Assembly (NCBI RefSeq): GCF_033807715.1
Contig: NC_084590.1
Location: forward strand, 35,987,505 to 36,051,504
Direction of reading: 5' to 3'
Length of the DNA stretch: 64,000 bases
Source: Cololabis saira
Taxonomy: Eukaryota > Chordata > Actinopteri > Beloniformes > Belonidae
The notes beneath the pieces are model-generated. The model worked only from the letters and a program-made list of their open reading frames with translations, was not told where the DNA came from and did no database searches. Position 1 is the stretch's first letter, and each line of letters starts with the position of its first letter. Below, piece by piece: positions 20,256 to 36,000 of the stretch. Position numbers and translations under genes: made by a program.

Positions 20256-23200
20256 CTTTCCCTAGAGGGAGGAAGAAGCTAACTCTGTTAATATATTCTT
20301 TCAAATATCAACAGATGTGATGTCATCCAGACATTACTTACCCTACCTTAATGTTCTATTCGAACGTAAATGAATTTTCTCTTCTTTTACATGTCAACTT
20401 TGTACTGTCTTTGTTCACAATCTAGCCGTGCACTTTCACACAACTAGCAGAAGAGTTATCTTTAGATGTGGTGTAGACGAGCTGCTGTGGATTTCTTGGA
20501 GAATTGGAAGTCTACTTAAATGACTCAAAATAACCAGGTTCAGAGGAGATCAGACCCATGCCAGAGACTTGAAAAATATCCAGTGCACTTATCTGTCTCA
20601 GATATTTCTAACCAGGGTATTGCATCTTAGCTGAAACCTGATTGTTCATTAATTTGAAACGTCATACTTGTATTAATTTTCAACCTAAAGAGAGATTAGT
20701 TTAATTATATTGTATTTAAATATGCAGTTTTATCTTTCATTATGGTTGAGTGAAGCTATTTTCAAACAAATGACGGATTAATTCTTGTAAAAGTCAGTCT
20801 CCCCCAGGAAAAGCTCAATGGGTTGCATTCATGCGAATCCTTTTCTGTGTTATTGACCACATAACATTCTGCAGTAAAAGCATAATGACTCATTAACAGT
20901 GTCTTTTTTTTATTATAGGATAACATGATTAGGTAGAGATCTTAGAGGGGGGCCAGTAGGGCTTTCTGTCTTTTGCAGACAACTCATTTTTCCTAATATT
21001 GCAGTAAAACACACTGAAAGCTGCAGATTTGCATTTTTATCTGCCTTACATATACTTATTTCTATGGCCTATATTTTATTCATATATGTAGCCAATATAC
21101 ATTTTCATATTTAACTTTGAATTACTGGAGTGCTCTTTTATACCATGATGCAAACATTTTCTGTTTTTTGAGCAAAAACAAGATGAAAGACTTACCAATT
21201 AAGTTTGAGGATTAAGAAGTATATTGCTGATCATAATTCTTTGAACAGGAACCAATCAATAAACAGCCGAGGCTTTTATCGGTGTCTAGCTGCTGTTTAC
21301 TGCCCGACTGTTGCACATACTGAAGAAGCTGAATGCCTAATGTATGTGGAAGAAAAAGCAATACTGCTCCTCCTGCAGATGTGTCTGCTCTCAACTACAT
21401 TTAACACAGTAGTCGAATGTCTCTGTCTCATAATGCAACAACGTGAATTCAGCCGATATAACAACTTCTGTTATGGGCATTTGGAGAATCATTGAAAATC
21501 TAAAAAAAAAAAAACTTAATTTGCGCTCCTAAATTCCCCTCAAATCACTGTTGTTTGGACATGTCACACAACACAATCCTCAAAACAATTTGATAAAAAT
21601 GCATTTGCAGTGTAGAATACTGAAATGCCACTCAGTTGTGGTGTTTGCATAAAAGATTGCTCAACAATGACCAGCAACTCAGCAGAAATCCTTCCTCAGA
21701 TGCTTCATCTTTAGAAAACTATCCCTTGAGACCAGCAAACATGACTAATAAGACATGACACTCAACATCCATCTGAGTATCAGAAAAAATAATAAAAAAA
21801 GAAACCAGCCTAAATGTCAAAAAAGGAGCCTAACTCTACCTGCATGGAAAACATGCACCTTGATTTGATTTTATTTTATTTTGTACATGTAAAAGACAAT
21901 TCATTATACCTTCAATACGTCGTGACTGTGCTGCAGTCAGCTGCTCCAACCTCTTTTGAAATTAGCTATGATAATGAGTCGGTGCTGGCTGGAGGCGAGG
22001 TCTAACCCGGCAGATTTTTATAATGGCGGGAAAAGTGGAGCTTAATCTGGTCTTTTCAGTTACATTTGATTGTGCGCAGTACTTATGCATTAATGTCAAA
22101 AAGTTATTTAGCATCACCCTCTTCACGTTTTGTGAAATGAGGAATATGTCATTATTCCTGAGTCTCAGACAGATTCCAGGTGGTTCCTGTCAATGATAAA
22201 CATATTCAGCTTTGTCTTCTGCGGCTCTGACCGATAACTGCAAAACATAATCAGACGTTAAAGAAGAATCGTTCACAGTTTGTCTCAAATGTATTTTAGC
22301 AATTTTTTTTTTCTCTTTACTTAAAATTCCCTTGAATTTTATTTTATTATCATTTAGTCCTTTTAAATATTAGTTATTCTTTAGTCATTTTTGGTCAGAG
22401 ACTTAAATAAAAATAAATGCTGTTCCCTTCATCCCGTTGCTTAACAGTGATTTCTTTTTGTTTTTAATCATTGTTTTGAGCCAACTGTCTCTTGGGAAAC
22501 ATTGTTTGCCTCTGTTACAAAGTACCAAATAAATCCTTTGAGAAAGCATGAGAAGAATGAGAACCATAAGGAACAGACACACAGCACTGCTTAAGCATTT
22601 TAGTTGAGAATGGATTTGAAAAGTTAGTTTGAAATTAAAATGTGTGTTTTTTGGATTTTCAGTAGTCTGACAGGAGGTGGAGGGAGACGACTTTCCCTTC
22701 CCAAACAGACAGGAGGCATTCATTTTTCCCATGAAAACAAAAGCAAGTTACAAGTAAGCAGTTTTGATGAATTGCACTTTACACATAAAAGGAGCCTGAC
22801 TTTGATTAAGGACCAATCTCAGTTATAATGACTTGTCTATTATGAGGATACTTTTCTTTTACAGACCAAATCCAATCCAGCTCACAAACATCTGTGATTA
22901 CTCTTGTTGTTTATAAGAGTCCTTGTGTGATACGCACCCAAACAACGTGATTTCAAGATTTACCAAGTAATTTTACTTTCAGTTATGACATATGGGAGTC
23001 ATGTGGGACCAACATAGCTACGTTTCCTTTTATTCAAAAAAAGAGACTGAAAGATGGATTTCTGCTGTGTAATGGCTGTTCAGGCTCTACAGAGCAGAAT
23101 CAAGAATGCAGGAAATCACAGTTTGCAAGGCATACACGCATGATCATGACTAGTATGGATCAAACAATCCACGTTTAACATGAAATCCATCTCATACATG

Positions 23201-23904
23201 GGAGAGGTACGTAGGCAGAGAGGAAAAACTGCACAAATAAAAATGACAGCAGCACAAATAAAAGTTACAGGCTTTCAAAATGATTTTAAGAATGTTTGTA
23301 AATCCTGTTGAATCTGTGAAGCTAATATTGTTAGAAGATGATCAGATTAAACATATGATGACCTTGGATTGCTACACTTTTTGGAGACCAGATCCAATTA
23401 TCATTTCTTTTTATATTTCAACATGAAAATAGAAAGTGTGAGTAATCCTCTGGGATATTCAAACGGATTGAAAAAGGAGGACAGTAATCTTATAATCCTC
23501 TGTAATGTCATAATGGTGCGTTCAAGCTTATCTACCCTCAACTAACTTTCCCGGAGGAATTAAATCACAAATACAAACGGACCATCAAGACTGGAGAAAC
23601 CAACATTCCCTTTGCAATTCATTAATCTCAGCTGCTGCAGCTTCAGTAATAATGCCTAAAATCCTAGTGATATAAATCCTTATGTTGTCTCAACAAAGTA
23701 GTGCAACACAGACATACAAACATTAAATAAATTCATTCCATAGTGAAATATGCACAAGAGTAAAGCTCTTTAAAAAAATAAATAATCATACTCCTTGGTC
23801 AAAAAAATGTACCTGGTGGGAAAAAAAATATACAAATACATACACACACTCACTCACTCACAGTCAAGTATATATTTTCTGGATCCCTATTGAACCGTAG
23901 CATC
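20256..23904. other. Intergenic; no gene or clear repeat recognised
   Basis: This 3.6-kb stretch separates the transposon island from the 3' end of the moonraker gene and includes that gene's 3' UTR on the right. I found no canonical minus-strand AATAAA close to the stop codon, so the 3' end is not placed. Frames at 21205-21495 and 22403-22732 have no recognisable domain. Confidence 0.35.
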
Positions 23905-24058
23905 CTATTGGCTGACCAAAGCTGTAGTTGAAGCAGGAGGTGAATGGATGGGCTGCAGGAACTCTGAGGTGAAGACCGCCTCAGCGTACTCCTCCGCCAC
24001 ATCCTGAAACTCTGCAGCCACATCAGCCAGCGCCTCCGACAGCAACTCCTCTGCCAGG
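23905..24058 (-). CDS. kiaa0753: kiaa0753 last coding exon (17)
   Basis: It completes a Ser codon and encodes [20 protein letters not shown] followed by [16 protein letters not shown], the conserved C-terminus. The TAG stop is at 23905-23907. Confidence 0.93.
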
Positions 24059-27000
24059 CTGCAAGAAAATAAGGTGCAGGAACTTTACAAAAAGCATCAG
24101 CTCCTTGGAACCATGCTCTCTTGACAGTTAAAGATTACATGAGCTGACAAAAGACTTGGGAACTGCATCACAAGGAATGACTACATGACACTGAGAAACA
24201 TATTCATGGCTCTTGCTCAAAGACTTCACCAAGAGAAATGTTGAAATCTGCAAAAATATAAAATGCATGAGGCTTGTGCACCACGGTGAAATGCAAATCA
24301 ACTTTAAACATGTCCTTTGAGGGCACTTTTTATAAGATTTCAAAGAAAATGCAAATCAACAGCCTTGGGTCATTTCCTGCAAACAGGCAGAAGTTGCAAT
24401 TAGGGCAGATTTTTTCCTAACGAACGTGCCTGCTGGGGTTCAGAGCAGAGCATACGGAAGCCTGAATATTTCTGTCTTGCTTTGAAAGGCATGTAATGAA
24501 GGCAAATAACTAAAGACGGGTGGTCTGGGTGCAGCAACACGCTTAATTTCAATGCCTGAACATTATCTGGGTCAACACATACACGCACGTGCATCCTGCA
24601 CACAAACACACACGTCGAGGCGGAAATGCGTGAGAACACTCAAAATATCAAATCTCTTAGCTGCCGGTGAAGCAAAAACTATCAGACCAATTGCTGGTTG
24701 TCGTAACTTCTAAAATGTCAAGACAAGAATTCTTTACTCAGATAAAAATCTGCATTTGCATAATCCACCGTTATGGATTGGTACAGCCGTGAGGAGGTTC
24801 TGCCGTTTGCGTGCTCCGAGCAATGCTCGCTCGGAATGACTCTGTGTTTTGCATATTTTCCACATCGCTAGTGTGCAGCATAACACATAAGCTATTAAAG
24901 TCTCAAAAAGAGGAAGTTCATCCAAACAATAAATTACCATCCTACACAGTTTTGCCAAGTAGGTGCAAGGATGTATGCTGCGTGTGTTTGGGCTCAGCGC
25001 AGTGCTGAAACAAGTCTGTTAGCAGATCGACTCAATGAGATCCTCATGGTGGCGTGGTGTGGGGCGACAGCAGCACTCGACAGCTCATTACCATCTCATC
25101 ACTCAGAAAGGTTTCTACACTGTGTCACAATCACAGGGGGGGTGCACAAGCCAACATGCCTGTGCTCTTTTGCTTTAAGAAGACTGAGGATAATTGGATG
25201 CGACTCCTCACACAATATTGCATTTTCCCCAAAGAAATAAGAAAAAGTACAGAACCGCATCTTTAAATGTTTGGCTCACTGATGTCAGACTAATAATGAA
25301 CAAGTTATATAAGCAGTCAGACACCATGGTGGGATTAAACAACAGTTTCAAGCTCTTGCAGAGGAGAAGAAAAATATTTCTTAAATTTAGAACTAGTATA
25401 CCGAAGCTAGGGATTAAATGTTCCCTGAGACGAGAGCCTCTGCTTACTAACTAAAGCGCACTGGCATGAATACAAATACAGAAATCCCTGAACTCAGTTC
25501 AAATTTTTTACTTCCTGCTGTTTATTATGTCCCTAAACCATGTTGAGGGACTAAACAGGTAGTAGGAAAGACAATGCAGCTTCATTGTGACTTTAGTTAG
25601 TACACAGTAGAATGTCTTTTATAAATCTTTTCAATCTCACTGTACCCATGTATATTGACAATAAAGTATTTTATTCTATTCTAAACTTAAAACTACAGTA
25701 AAAGTAGTGAGTTTCAGAGTTAAAAATGTTAACCATTCAAAAACACTTTACTTTTAAAGCTAACCTGTCTGCCAAAGCCCACGGGTCAAAGTTGTAGACG
25801 GTCCCGTGAGCCACAGTGCGCAGGTAAGCATCATAGTCGTCCCGGTAACGCTGGATGTTTCTCAGCATGTTGCCCGGCACTGAGATAACAGTTGCCTTGT
25901 GCCTCTCTGCAGAGTTATGAAACACAGAGTTGTTTGTGGGCATCTGTTCGTCTTGGGATGTCTTCCCCGTTGGGCTGTTCTCGAACAGGAAACTGTGCCT
26001 GTGGAAACAAGAAAATGCCCGTGGGGTGAGGCCAACAGATCCACTTTATTGTCATTTCTTCCTCTCAGGGTTCGTGCTGGGTAAACAGTCTAAAACAACT
26101 CAAAATGCCAACTCATTTACTGAAGTTTGAGTGCAGAACTGTGGGAAACTAGGAATTGCTGCTGAACCCATGCCAGGCAGGAAAAGATGAATGTATGAGA
26201 GATGTGGAGTGGGGCCACCTCTCTCACCTGCAGGCCATTTCTCTCGTCTCTCCATCGTTTCGAGAGAGCAGGGTCTCAGCTGGGAATCACCACGGTCTGG
26301 CCTTATAATCCTCTCTGCTCAGACAAATCAGCCTGGCTCTTGCAATAGCGCTTGCTGTGCTATATTTAGTGTCGTGGCAGCTCCCAGGCAAAGTGCCTCT
26401 CTCTATTGTGCTCCCTGGGCCTCAGCTGAACTTGACCATTGGGGCTACAAACCATGGGGCAGCCATAAATATCAAAGTATCAGGACTGTAAACCTCTGCT
26501 TCCAGACTGAAATGGGTCAATTTACAGCCAGGCAGGCATCAGAGGACCTATGTGGGAAAAGGCAACAATACAGCGACCTGCAGACTCACTGCTATAATTA
26601 AAGTCAGAGGGGGCCATGCTTTTTGTGTGAATCAAAAATGAAGAGGGACCAACCACCATTCAGAAACCTAGGTGCAAGACTGCAAGGGCAAGATTAAACC
26701 TGGACGCTGAAGGTGTATAGTGTGACATGAAACATTAACCGATAAGTGATAATAATGCCCTTTCACTCAATACTTCAGCATTCTTTCACCCAAAGTCAGA
26801 CACATCAGCCCACACGTCCTAGCTGAACCGATTACCACAACACAAATGTGTGACAGCCTGCCTGTGTCTCAGCTTCACAGGGACACATTGAAAAGGAATG
26901 TAAAATAAAATGTAAAATAGTGTAGGAGTTTCAAGACTTTTTTGTAGGTAATACTAAATGTCACCATAAAACATTTTCAATATGGAGAGATGAAACACTC

Positions 27001-30000
27001 AATTGTCCTAAAATTAAAAAAAAAAAGGAAAAAAAGAAAGAAAATCTCACAGGTCCTACTATCCTGACAAGGCCAGGACTCTTCTCTTCTAGTACCTTTA
27101 AAAACTCAGCTTTTTCCTGTCATTTCTGTTCTGAAACTACAACAGTGAGGTTCTGGCACACAGAGGACCCGGCAAAAGACTCTGCCGCAGGTGATATACT
27201 GCAAGGGAGACGGGGCTGGGCGGAGGATGAGTTGGATAAAACCGATATTGGCTCAGAATAGAAGAGGGTGAATCGAGCAGGACTCAAAAGACACCCTGGT
27301 GACAGCGGGAAAGATGAGTGTGCTCGGAAACGCAGAGCACACTGCAATAGGGACATGTAAAAACTCTTCTGTGATGTTTCATTGAGGTCATTGTGAATCA
27401 TGATGAAGACAGCTGATGCTATCACAACTGCAGATCTGTCCTTCACTCGGTAATGAAATGCTTGCCGGGTCAAAAAAGGCATATGAAAGGTTTTCCATAT
27501 TGCCGAGTGCGGCTTTCATCTTCTGTGCCCATTTGTTTGACCTGCTGATGAAGCTTCAATGGGTTCAGTCCGAATGATCGAGATCTTAATCTGGCCTCCT
27601 CCCCATGCAGACAAACAGTGGCTCATCTCTCCTGTCAAAAGATGAAATCTCTCAGCCTGTTGTCTCAGTGTTCGCTCACAAGCACTCGTGCAGGCACAAA
27701 GACAAGCACGATAGGAATAATAGATGCTGTTTTCAAAGAAAACATTTTTGCAGGACAAATCTTTCACGTTGGTGATAGTCAATGGAAGTGACAAACGGGT
27801 ATAATGTGAACAACCAGGGCTTCTTTGTTGCTGTTTCATCCACACTCAAGTCAGCACTACCTATACTCTGGGAAGAATAGAACAACTGCATGTTTGTATA
27901 GAAACAAAGAAAGAAATCTACATCTTTGTACACTTGTCTTTCTCAGCTCGATGCAAGAGATGTTGTTTTTTTTAGATCATAACCAGCACCAGACTGGCAG
28001 TGTCTTAGTCGGCAAACAATTCGAGGAACAATGCCTCTAGGGATAGTCACACAGGCAAAAATCTGCAGCCTTGCCACCGTTGCCTGATATTGTCCTACTG
28101 TGTGTTCAAAAATCTGTGTGGGGCAGTCGTCTCTGCATGTCTCTGACTTCCATGCAGATGATGGAGGCTGATGCGTGTCTCTGGGCTAAAAATGTGGATT
28201 ATGAACAACAAACCAGGACTGAGACAACACAAATGATAAGCTCTTCGTAGATTCTGCTGCTCCAAATCCTCCAAATTAAACCTTGCCATTATGCTCAGCT
28301 GAACACTGAGAGTCAACAGCAACAGAAGATTAACGCAATCCTGTATCAACGCAAAAACAAGCATTCTTCATTGTCAAAAATAATACAAGATTCATTTTAC
28401 CATGTTGCTGCATAAGAAAAACGACAGCATTCTCCATGATTTCTTATGGTCCCTTTTTTTTTTCTTTCCTCTACAGTCTTTCAGGCACATAAGCATAAAT
28501 TATCTGTTCTGCTGGCAGATATTTGGACTACCTACAGTTGTGAATGCCAACACAGAGTGTTAAAAAAACAAATGGTTCAAAAATTAGAACGCAGCCAGAG
28601 AGAAAAAAAATAAATCAATCAAAATCATCAATGAACAAGAACTAATTGAAGTATGCAGACAACTTAGGCCGGTTTTAACCATTAATGCAGTCCAGGATTC
28701 TGTAATTTAAACTATTAAAATCCTCTAATGGTGCACCTAACCTGCAACTCAGGAGTCAAACTAATCTCCCTGAAAGCTTCCTTCAAAAAAGCAGTAAGTA
28801 CTCTGCCTCACATCAGGCGATATCCTACAACCACCTTTATTACTTCATAGGGAAATGTTTAGAAAAAGAGCTCGAGCTCTCTGTAAAAACATACTAGAAA
28901 GCAATCATCCAAGTAATATTCCCCTGTCAGCCAGTCAAATTGTAGTTTATATTCATGTCCAGATTCAAATAAAGAAAATAAAGGCTTGCATGAAGAACTT
29001 AGAAAAAAACTGGCATCCAATTTGTGTGACCTCAATTTAAAAGCTAACTAAAAAAAACAAACATGGACACAATCCCCCTCTCTGTTCCTGAGTTGCGCCA
29101 AAGAAATAATGGCAAGAAAGTCTTTTAGCAATTTCATACTCAACTTGACCTTTTGGATATTAAATGTCAAGACTACATTCTTTTAGGGAATTGTGTTGAA
29201 TTATTTTTAGATATGAATTATTCATTTAAAGCCAAAAATGGGTTTTGTGAGGTGGCGTCTGTCAAATTCTGATTAGTTCATCCTCAACTCCAAGTCTATG
29301 TTTTTTGTCAGATTTGAGCAGATGCCCTCAAGGTCTTGAAGAAATTCTTCATTCTCAAGAGTGGAACATATGCAAATATATGGATATGGATGGAGGAACT
29401 AAGAGAACAATACCTCAGACGACTGCTGTTGAGATTGGACAATCTGTTTACCTGCAGTAGTGGTTGGCGAGTGACGGCAGAATATTTGTTTCAATGCTGA
29501 AACCAACATCAGAAATACTTGCTGATTCTGCCAAGAATAGGGATATCTAGATCTGGGAGTATTTACATCCATACAGATTTAGAATCATTCAATTTTTATA
29601 AATAAGATCCAACTTAGTCTTTGTTGATCTAAAAGCCAGCAGAGGAAGTTATGCAATTCAGCCTTGAAATGTTCTGCTTTTAGTCGGCAGATGGATATAC
29701 GATGGTTGGACTGAGCTAGTGATGCAGCATTAGCATTATTTTGGCAATATAACGCTATTTTACGCTGTAAACGTTCATTAAGGAAAGCTACGATTTCCAC
29801 AGGTAGCATAAATGTTGCGTAATGTAACACAAGCGGCCTCAAAAAGCATTTAATGAGCCATCAGTTAAAATGGGCGTGAAGGTTTTATTCAGTCAAAGAG
29901 GAAGATGATGAGGCCGAGGCAATACAATCTCAAGTTTGCTTTGCAGAAACAAAAGAAGTTCTCCAAAGAAAGTGTGAAAGCCACAACAATTATGGATATC

Positions 30001-33000
30001 ATTATAGAGTCATCATCGTGGATGACCAGCCGGCATCGGTTATTGAACACATCAGATTTTGCTGCTTCACTGAACATTTAAAGGAATTGCTGAATGAAGT
30101 TCCTGCTGTGCCAGAGAAGTGTGAGTAATGCTTTGCCAACAATCATCGCTGAGTCATTCAAAGTTATTAGTATACAATTAAAATGAAACTAAATGGGACT
30201 AAAATGAGACTGGTATCAGATCTGTGCGCAGCAATCAAGTCTGAAACCACAAAATAAATATTCAGGGAAGTTTCAAGTGTAAAACTGTTGTGGGACATTT
30301 GTTGATGAGCTTCTTATTTCCGTAGATTTGCTGTCAGGAGGCAGCAAAGCAATTGATCAATAGTATGGTTTTTTTTTTTTAAATCTGGAGAATCTTTGTG
30401 GGAGAAATCTGATATACTCCTCATTAAAAACATAACGGGTCTTGAATGCTGTTGCACTGAGAAAGATTTTTTGTCACCCTGCTGATTCAAATTAGATTTC
30501 CATTTAATTCCACAGTATTTTCCTTTTGATCAATGTCAGAAAAGTTGCACTCACTGCCATACAGTGTTGTTCTTCGTCAAAAACAAAACATGATTAAGTC
30601 CAGTGGGGTGACAGCGCTTCTGAAAGTCCCTGTGAGATAGCAGGCAGGTATCTTCCGAACAAATCAGGAGACGGCTCTAAAGTGACTTTGTCCTTTTCGA
30701 GAGGCTACGCTTGAAGACAAAATAATAAATACATTAAATCCTTGACTACCGTATGTTTGCCAAAAGATAGCTTATAAATTAGTTTATGAATACATTTTGA
30801 GTCACAGATGACTCACCAGCACAGTGGATCTCAGGGCAAGGTTTCCAAAAAGGGAAGTGAACTTGAGGCACTTCAAAACTGACTGCCTTTAATTTGCTAA
30901 TGCTCACAGCTCGAATTTGTCTGAAGCTTCCTGCTGGCTTGTCTGTGTCAACAACTTCTAGTCCATCCATTATCTTTCCTTTTCTCTCCAAGTTCCTCAT
31001 TAATTTAAGCAGTTGAGCTGCTGCACATGAAGCCCTGGGCAGTGAGGGTGTCTCTCTGGAGTATGCTGCCAGAATCAGGAATAGACTCAGCCCTAGGTCC
31101 GTTACCCACCATGTGAGTTTTAAGGGATGAGTGAGGCTTCCCAGAGGAACAATGATTACGGAGCACTGACACATCATGTGGAAAGGCACTAGTATTTCAT
31201 GCATCACTAGAAAACACTAACCACTTCTTTTTTATGGAGTCTAGAGGTCCAATTATAGAAGCAGTGAATGACTTCCTATAGGAGATGTTGCTGTTGCATA
31301 TCGTTAATTAAAGCGCAATAAAACTCTCCACACCTTTGAAATAATCAATATCCATGCCATATTTGAAATTCTTACACATTTAAGGAATTGCCAGTTTTGT
31401 ACTGGAGCCATAGTGACTGTTAGTATTTTCAAAAGGTCATCAAAACAAGATGTAATAAAGGTGAAATGTGGGCGAAGAAGAGGCGAAGGGCAACCCACCC
31501 AATCTCCACAGGTTTCTTGAGGACAATATCAACTGCAGGAGTCTGTTTCAGCCCCGGCCTTGTGAGCCTAATTGGCTGAGGAGAGGCTGGCCTGGATCCT
31601 GAAGCGTGGCCCTGGGGGGCTGGGAACAACACAGAGGAATGAGGAGAGGAAGGTGAGACAAGAGAGCGTGTTAAGGGTGGAGCAAGTGACAGAGATAAAG
31701 AGAGATCAGTGGAAACAGGACATGAGAACACAGTCTGAATGACAAGTTTTCACTTCTTTTATCTGTTGCAGCACTGCCTCCATCTGCAGGATACCAGAGT
31801 AATCTTTTTCTCAGGTTTGCAGTGACAGGAAATGGATAAGAGATATTTTGCCTTTTTTTACCCGTTACTCCTGGCCGATCCCAGAAAAGCGGGTCCGAGT
31901 AGGTTATGGAGGCAAACCGTCTTCTCACTTCTTCCTCATCCCTCTGCTCAGACACACAGCAAAGAAAAAGAAACACACTAAGACAGAGTAAAGGTGATGC
32001 AAAGTACCAAAAAAAAAAAAATCTATTAATTTCAATTAGAAATTAAAGCTGCCAGCAGCGATGAACAGGCCCTCGCGCATGCAATTTTCACCAATAAAAG
32101 TCAAGTACTCAAAACTGATGACACCACCCATGACTCTCTATATCAAACCAATCAAGAGTTATGGCAGAAAATAGGAACTATCACATATCGACCAATCAGA
32201 AGAAGGGGTGGGGCTAATTTGCACCAATTAAAGGTCCAGAGGCTCCTTTTAAGAAATGAGACTCATTAGCGCCACCTTCACCAAGACGGCCGTCGGGGGT
32301 ACTGCAGCCAACAGTGAAGCCGGCACGGGAGAACGGGGAAAACGTGCATGCAGCGTCATTTGACGTCACATCCGCAGGACAGCGTGGGAAATTCCGGCCC
32401 GGAATTGCAGCACATTTTGCAGCACACAGCCTGTTCAAGGCAACGGAGAGATATGCTAGAGGGCTCATTCGTTTTGGTTTGGAACGCTTCATCTGACATT
32501 ATTACTAAAAAACTTAAAACGTATACAAATGTTTTTCATAAATCCTGCCTCATGCTCCTTTAAGGTGAAGGAGTCAAAACCGAGTCCGATAACACCACCC
32601 ACAACTCTGTATGTCAAACCATTCAAAAGTTATGGCAGAAAGTAGGAACTATCAAATATGGACCAATCAGATGAAGGGGGGCACGCTTTTTGGCGTCTAT
32701 CGTCGCCACGGTAACGCTTTTGACTGAGAAAAGTAATGCACATCTTCGCAGGATCGTGACGCACATTTTGATGTATAACACACCTGGGTGCACGTTACGG
32801 TTCGGGTGAAGAAACGGTCGAAGAAATGGCATAAATTGCGGCAAAATTACACGATTAATTAAAAATGACCGACTTCCTGTTCGGTTTCGGCCATGGCGCC
32901 AAGAGACTTTTCTTTAAGTTGCGACATGATACAGGTGTGTACCGATTTCCGTGCATGTACGTCAAACCGTATTGTGGGGCTTGAGGCACGAAGTTTTCAA

Positions 33001-36000
33001 GGGGGCGCAGTTGAGCCATTAGGCCACCCCCATTAATGCAAACCATTAAATATAAAATTTTTCGCCAGGCCTGGCTTGTGTGCAAAATTTGGTGACTTCT
33101 GGGACTTCTTAGTGTTGTGCGTCTGAAAGGATTTCTTATTCTTCAGATAACCAGATAATATTATAATAATTAATTATTTTTTGCTGCAATATTTGTTAAG
33201 TGGAAATCTGATATCGTGACAAGCCTGGTGTAGACCTTACATCTCTAAGCAGCAGCAGACCGGAGCTGTCATAACCGTTCACTATAAATAACAACCCGAT
33301 GACAGGTGACCTTTCAGGTTCCACAGTGTCCTTTCACTAGTTGGTCTCTCTGTAGGGCAGCTCTCACCTGTATCTCCTCCATACGAAGCAGCATGCTCTC
33401 CAAGGTGGGGGCTTGCAGCCTACACTGAGCCAAGCCCTCCAACTGCTTATCAGTCTCAGCTGCCCACGCTACCCGAGCGCTGTCCTCCAACAGATCCTCC
33501 AGGAGCGCCTCGCTTAGCTCCTCAATGTTCTCTGCTGCCTGCACAGGACAAAATACATCTTAAACAGACAACTAATAGGACTAATAACAGCTAATAAGAC
33601 GTATAGGTTTCAACATGACAAAATGATACAATGACGTGACAAACATACAGTCATGACAAGTACACACTTTTTCAAATCTAAGCTCCTTTTAAGCAAATTT
33701 TTACTGTTTACTTAAATTAAATACTTACCTGCTGTACTCTACTGCATTTACTTTTTTTTTCAATTTTTATTTGTTTTTAGCATTTTAAAGACATACAGGA
33801 CAAAAACAACAAAGCAAAATCAAAACAAAATTGTGCTTTTTATTATTGTACCTCTTTTCTTATAATTTTATTTCATTTTATTTGTTATTTATTCTATTTT
33901 ATTTCATTGTATTATTTCTTATTTCTATTTCCCTTTTTAATTGACTTGTTACTCTTTAATTGTGTCTTTTAATGTTGATGTAAAACCCTTTGAATGACCT
34001 TGTGTTGAATTGTGCTATACAAATAAACTTTCCTTGCCTTACAATCTTTTAAAATGAAGTCAATACAACCTAATATGAGGCATCTGAGGTTGATAGTGAT
34101 ATATTGCATTCTCTGACTATTTATTTGAAAAAAAATGCCCCAAAGTTTAGTAGCAATGTTTGGTCATTGGGTTGTTTAATGTAAGGACTGCTTCTATGAC
34201 AATGGAGTTGGAAAAAGAGGAACAAACGTCATTGGTGCTTGCAAACAAAGAGTAGCAGTCAGGTGCTACTAATCAAATGCGTTTGATTAGCTGATCATCA
34301 GGAAGTTGAACACCTCTATGAAAGCAGTTTCGGCAGTTTGCTGGTCATATTGGTGTTAACACGGTGCCAAGGAGGACGGACACTGGCAGTGATCTCAGAG
34401 AACAAGTTGTATCCCATCAGCTTGAGTCATTAGGACATTTCCTAATAACGGTAATGGAGTCTTTCATTCTACAGCGAGAAAGCCATCTGTTTAACAACAA
34501 AGCCTTGACAAAAACGGGGTCACAAAGCAAAGCACTGAATGAGTCAACACTGTATAGTGAGCCAAATTTCCGCTCGTATGAAAGCCATGGTAATCAATTA
34601 ATGAACAATTTAATTAATTAACTAACAAAAAAAGAACAAATACAGCCTCTTAAAGACGTGCTGCGTTTTTGCTATGACTTCCTTGATTAATCTGAGATAA
34701 GTGAGTTGATGCGTTCTCATGGACAGAATATATAACAGCAGCTCAGTGAAATACAATGCAGCATGATCACAGATAGTGTGATTCATCCCATTGTGGTAAA
34801 CACCAAAGCTGGACGAGTACTCCGATACTTCTTGGACGCTCACTTATCCATATCCAGAGACTAAATCTCCCCCTTTTCAGCAGAGCATTTAGCCAAGGTT
34901 GCCCTTGGAAACACTATACTCAACTATTCAAACACAATAACCCTAAACCAAAATGACTCACGAATAAACAATGTGGACTAAATCTTTGCACTAACATCAA
35001 GAAACTCAGTACAACATGTTTATTTGGAATAGCTGAGGAAAAGGCAGAGGTCCCTGGTCAGCACTGAAAGACCCCTGTTGTAGACACTAAAGTCTTTGCT
35101 CTACTCTTGCCTTCCTGCCTCTCTGAACCTCTTTTGTTGTGCATTTACTGTCATTTCTGTAGTGATGTTTTCATCACTTACACTTGGCTTGGGATCAAAC
35201 ATGAAATACATATTTATCCAGAGAGTCTGGAGATAATGCATTCTGAGGTAAAAAAAAAAAAAAAATGGGTGAAGAGGACCTTCTCTAAAAATATCAGCAC
35301 AGAGGAATCATAAACCTTTTAAATAGCGTATTGCCACTGTTATATAAATCTAAAAAGGTAATGCAAATGTTAATCTCGTAAGCCATGCAAATCATATTAG
35401 TCAGAGTGCTGACTAATGGGAGTGAAAACATTTTCAATTCCACACGGACAAATTATTGGGCTCAATCATATATTTGTTAGGTTCTGTTTGCTAAACCACT
35501 GGAGTGATAAATTACAATTTTATAGAACAAAGAAGTAAAATCTTCTGTAGTGCAGCTTACCCTCTCTACTCCCTGCTCAGTGAGCCGACTCCTCAGTGAC
35601 GTGTTGATCCTGTTCCTGGTCTCATCAGTCTGTGGAAGTGCACAATCAAAACACACAATGTCCCATTGAGACTTGGCTTTGTCCATCAATAATAAATATA
35701 TAAACTATGGTGGGACGATACGGGTAACTCACGATTCAATACTGTGGCGATATGTGGCCCACAATAACGATAATATCACGATACACGATATTCAATATAT
35801 TGTAAGAAATTTCATCAACGATATATATTTGACTAAAAAAGAAAAAATACCCATAAAAAGGAAAACGTCTGTGGTTATGCATTTATTCAATGCCAAAACT
35901 TCATACAATGTACAAAGAGAGTGCATTTGTATAGAGCCTCACTGCCTCCTAGGCTTGTAAATGTAAACACTGTACAGATGGACAAACTGAAGTGCATGAA

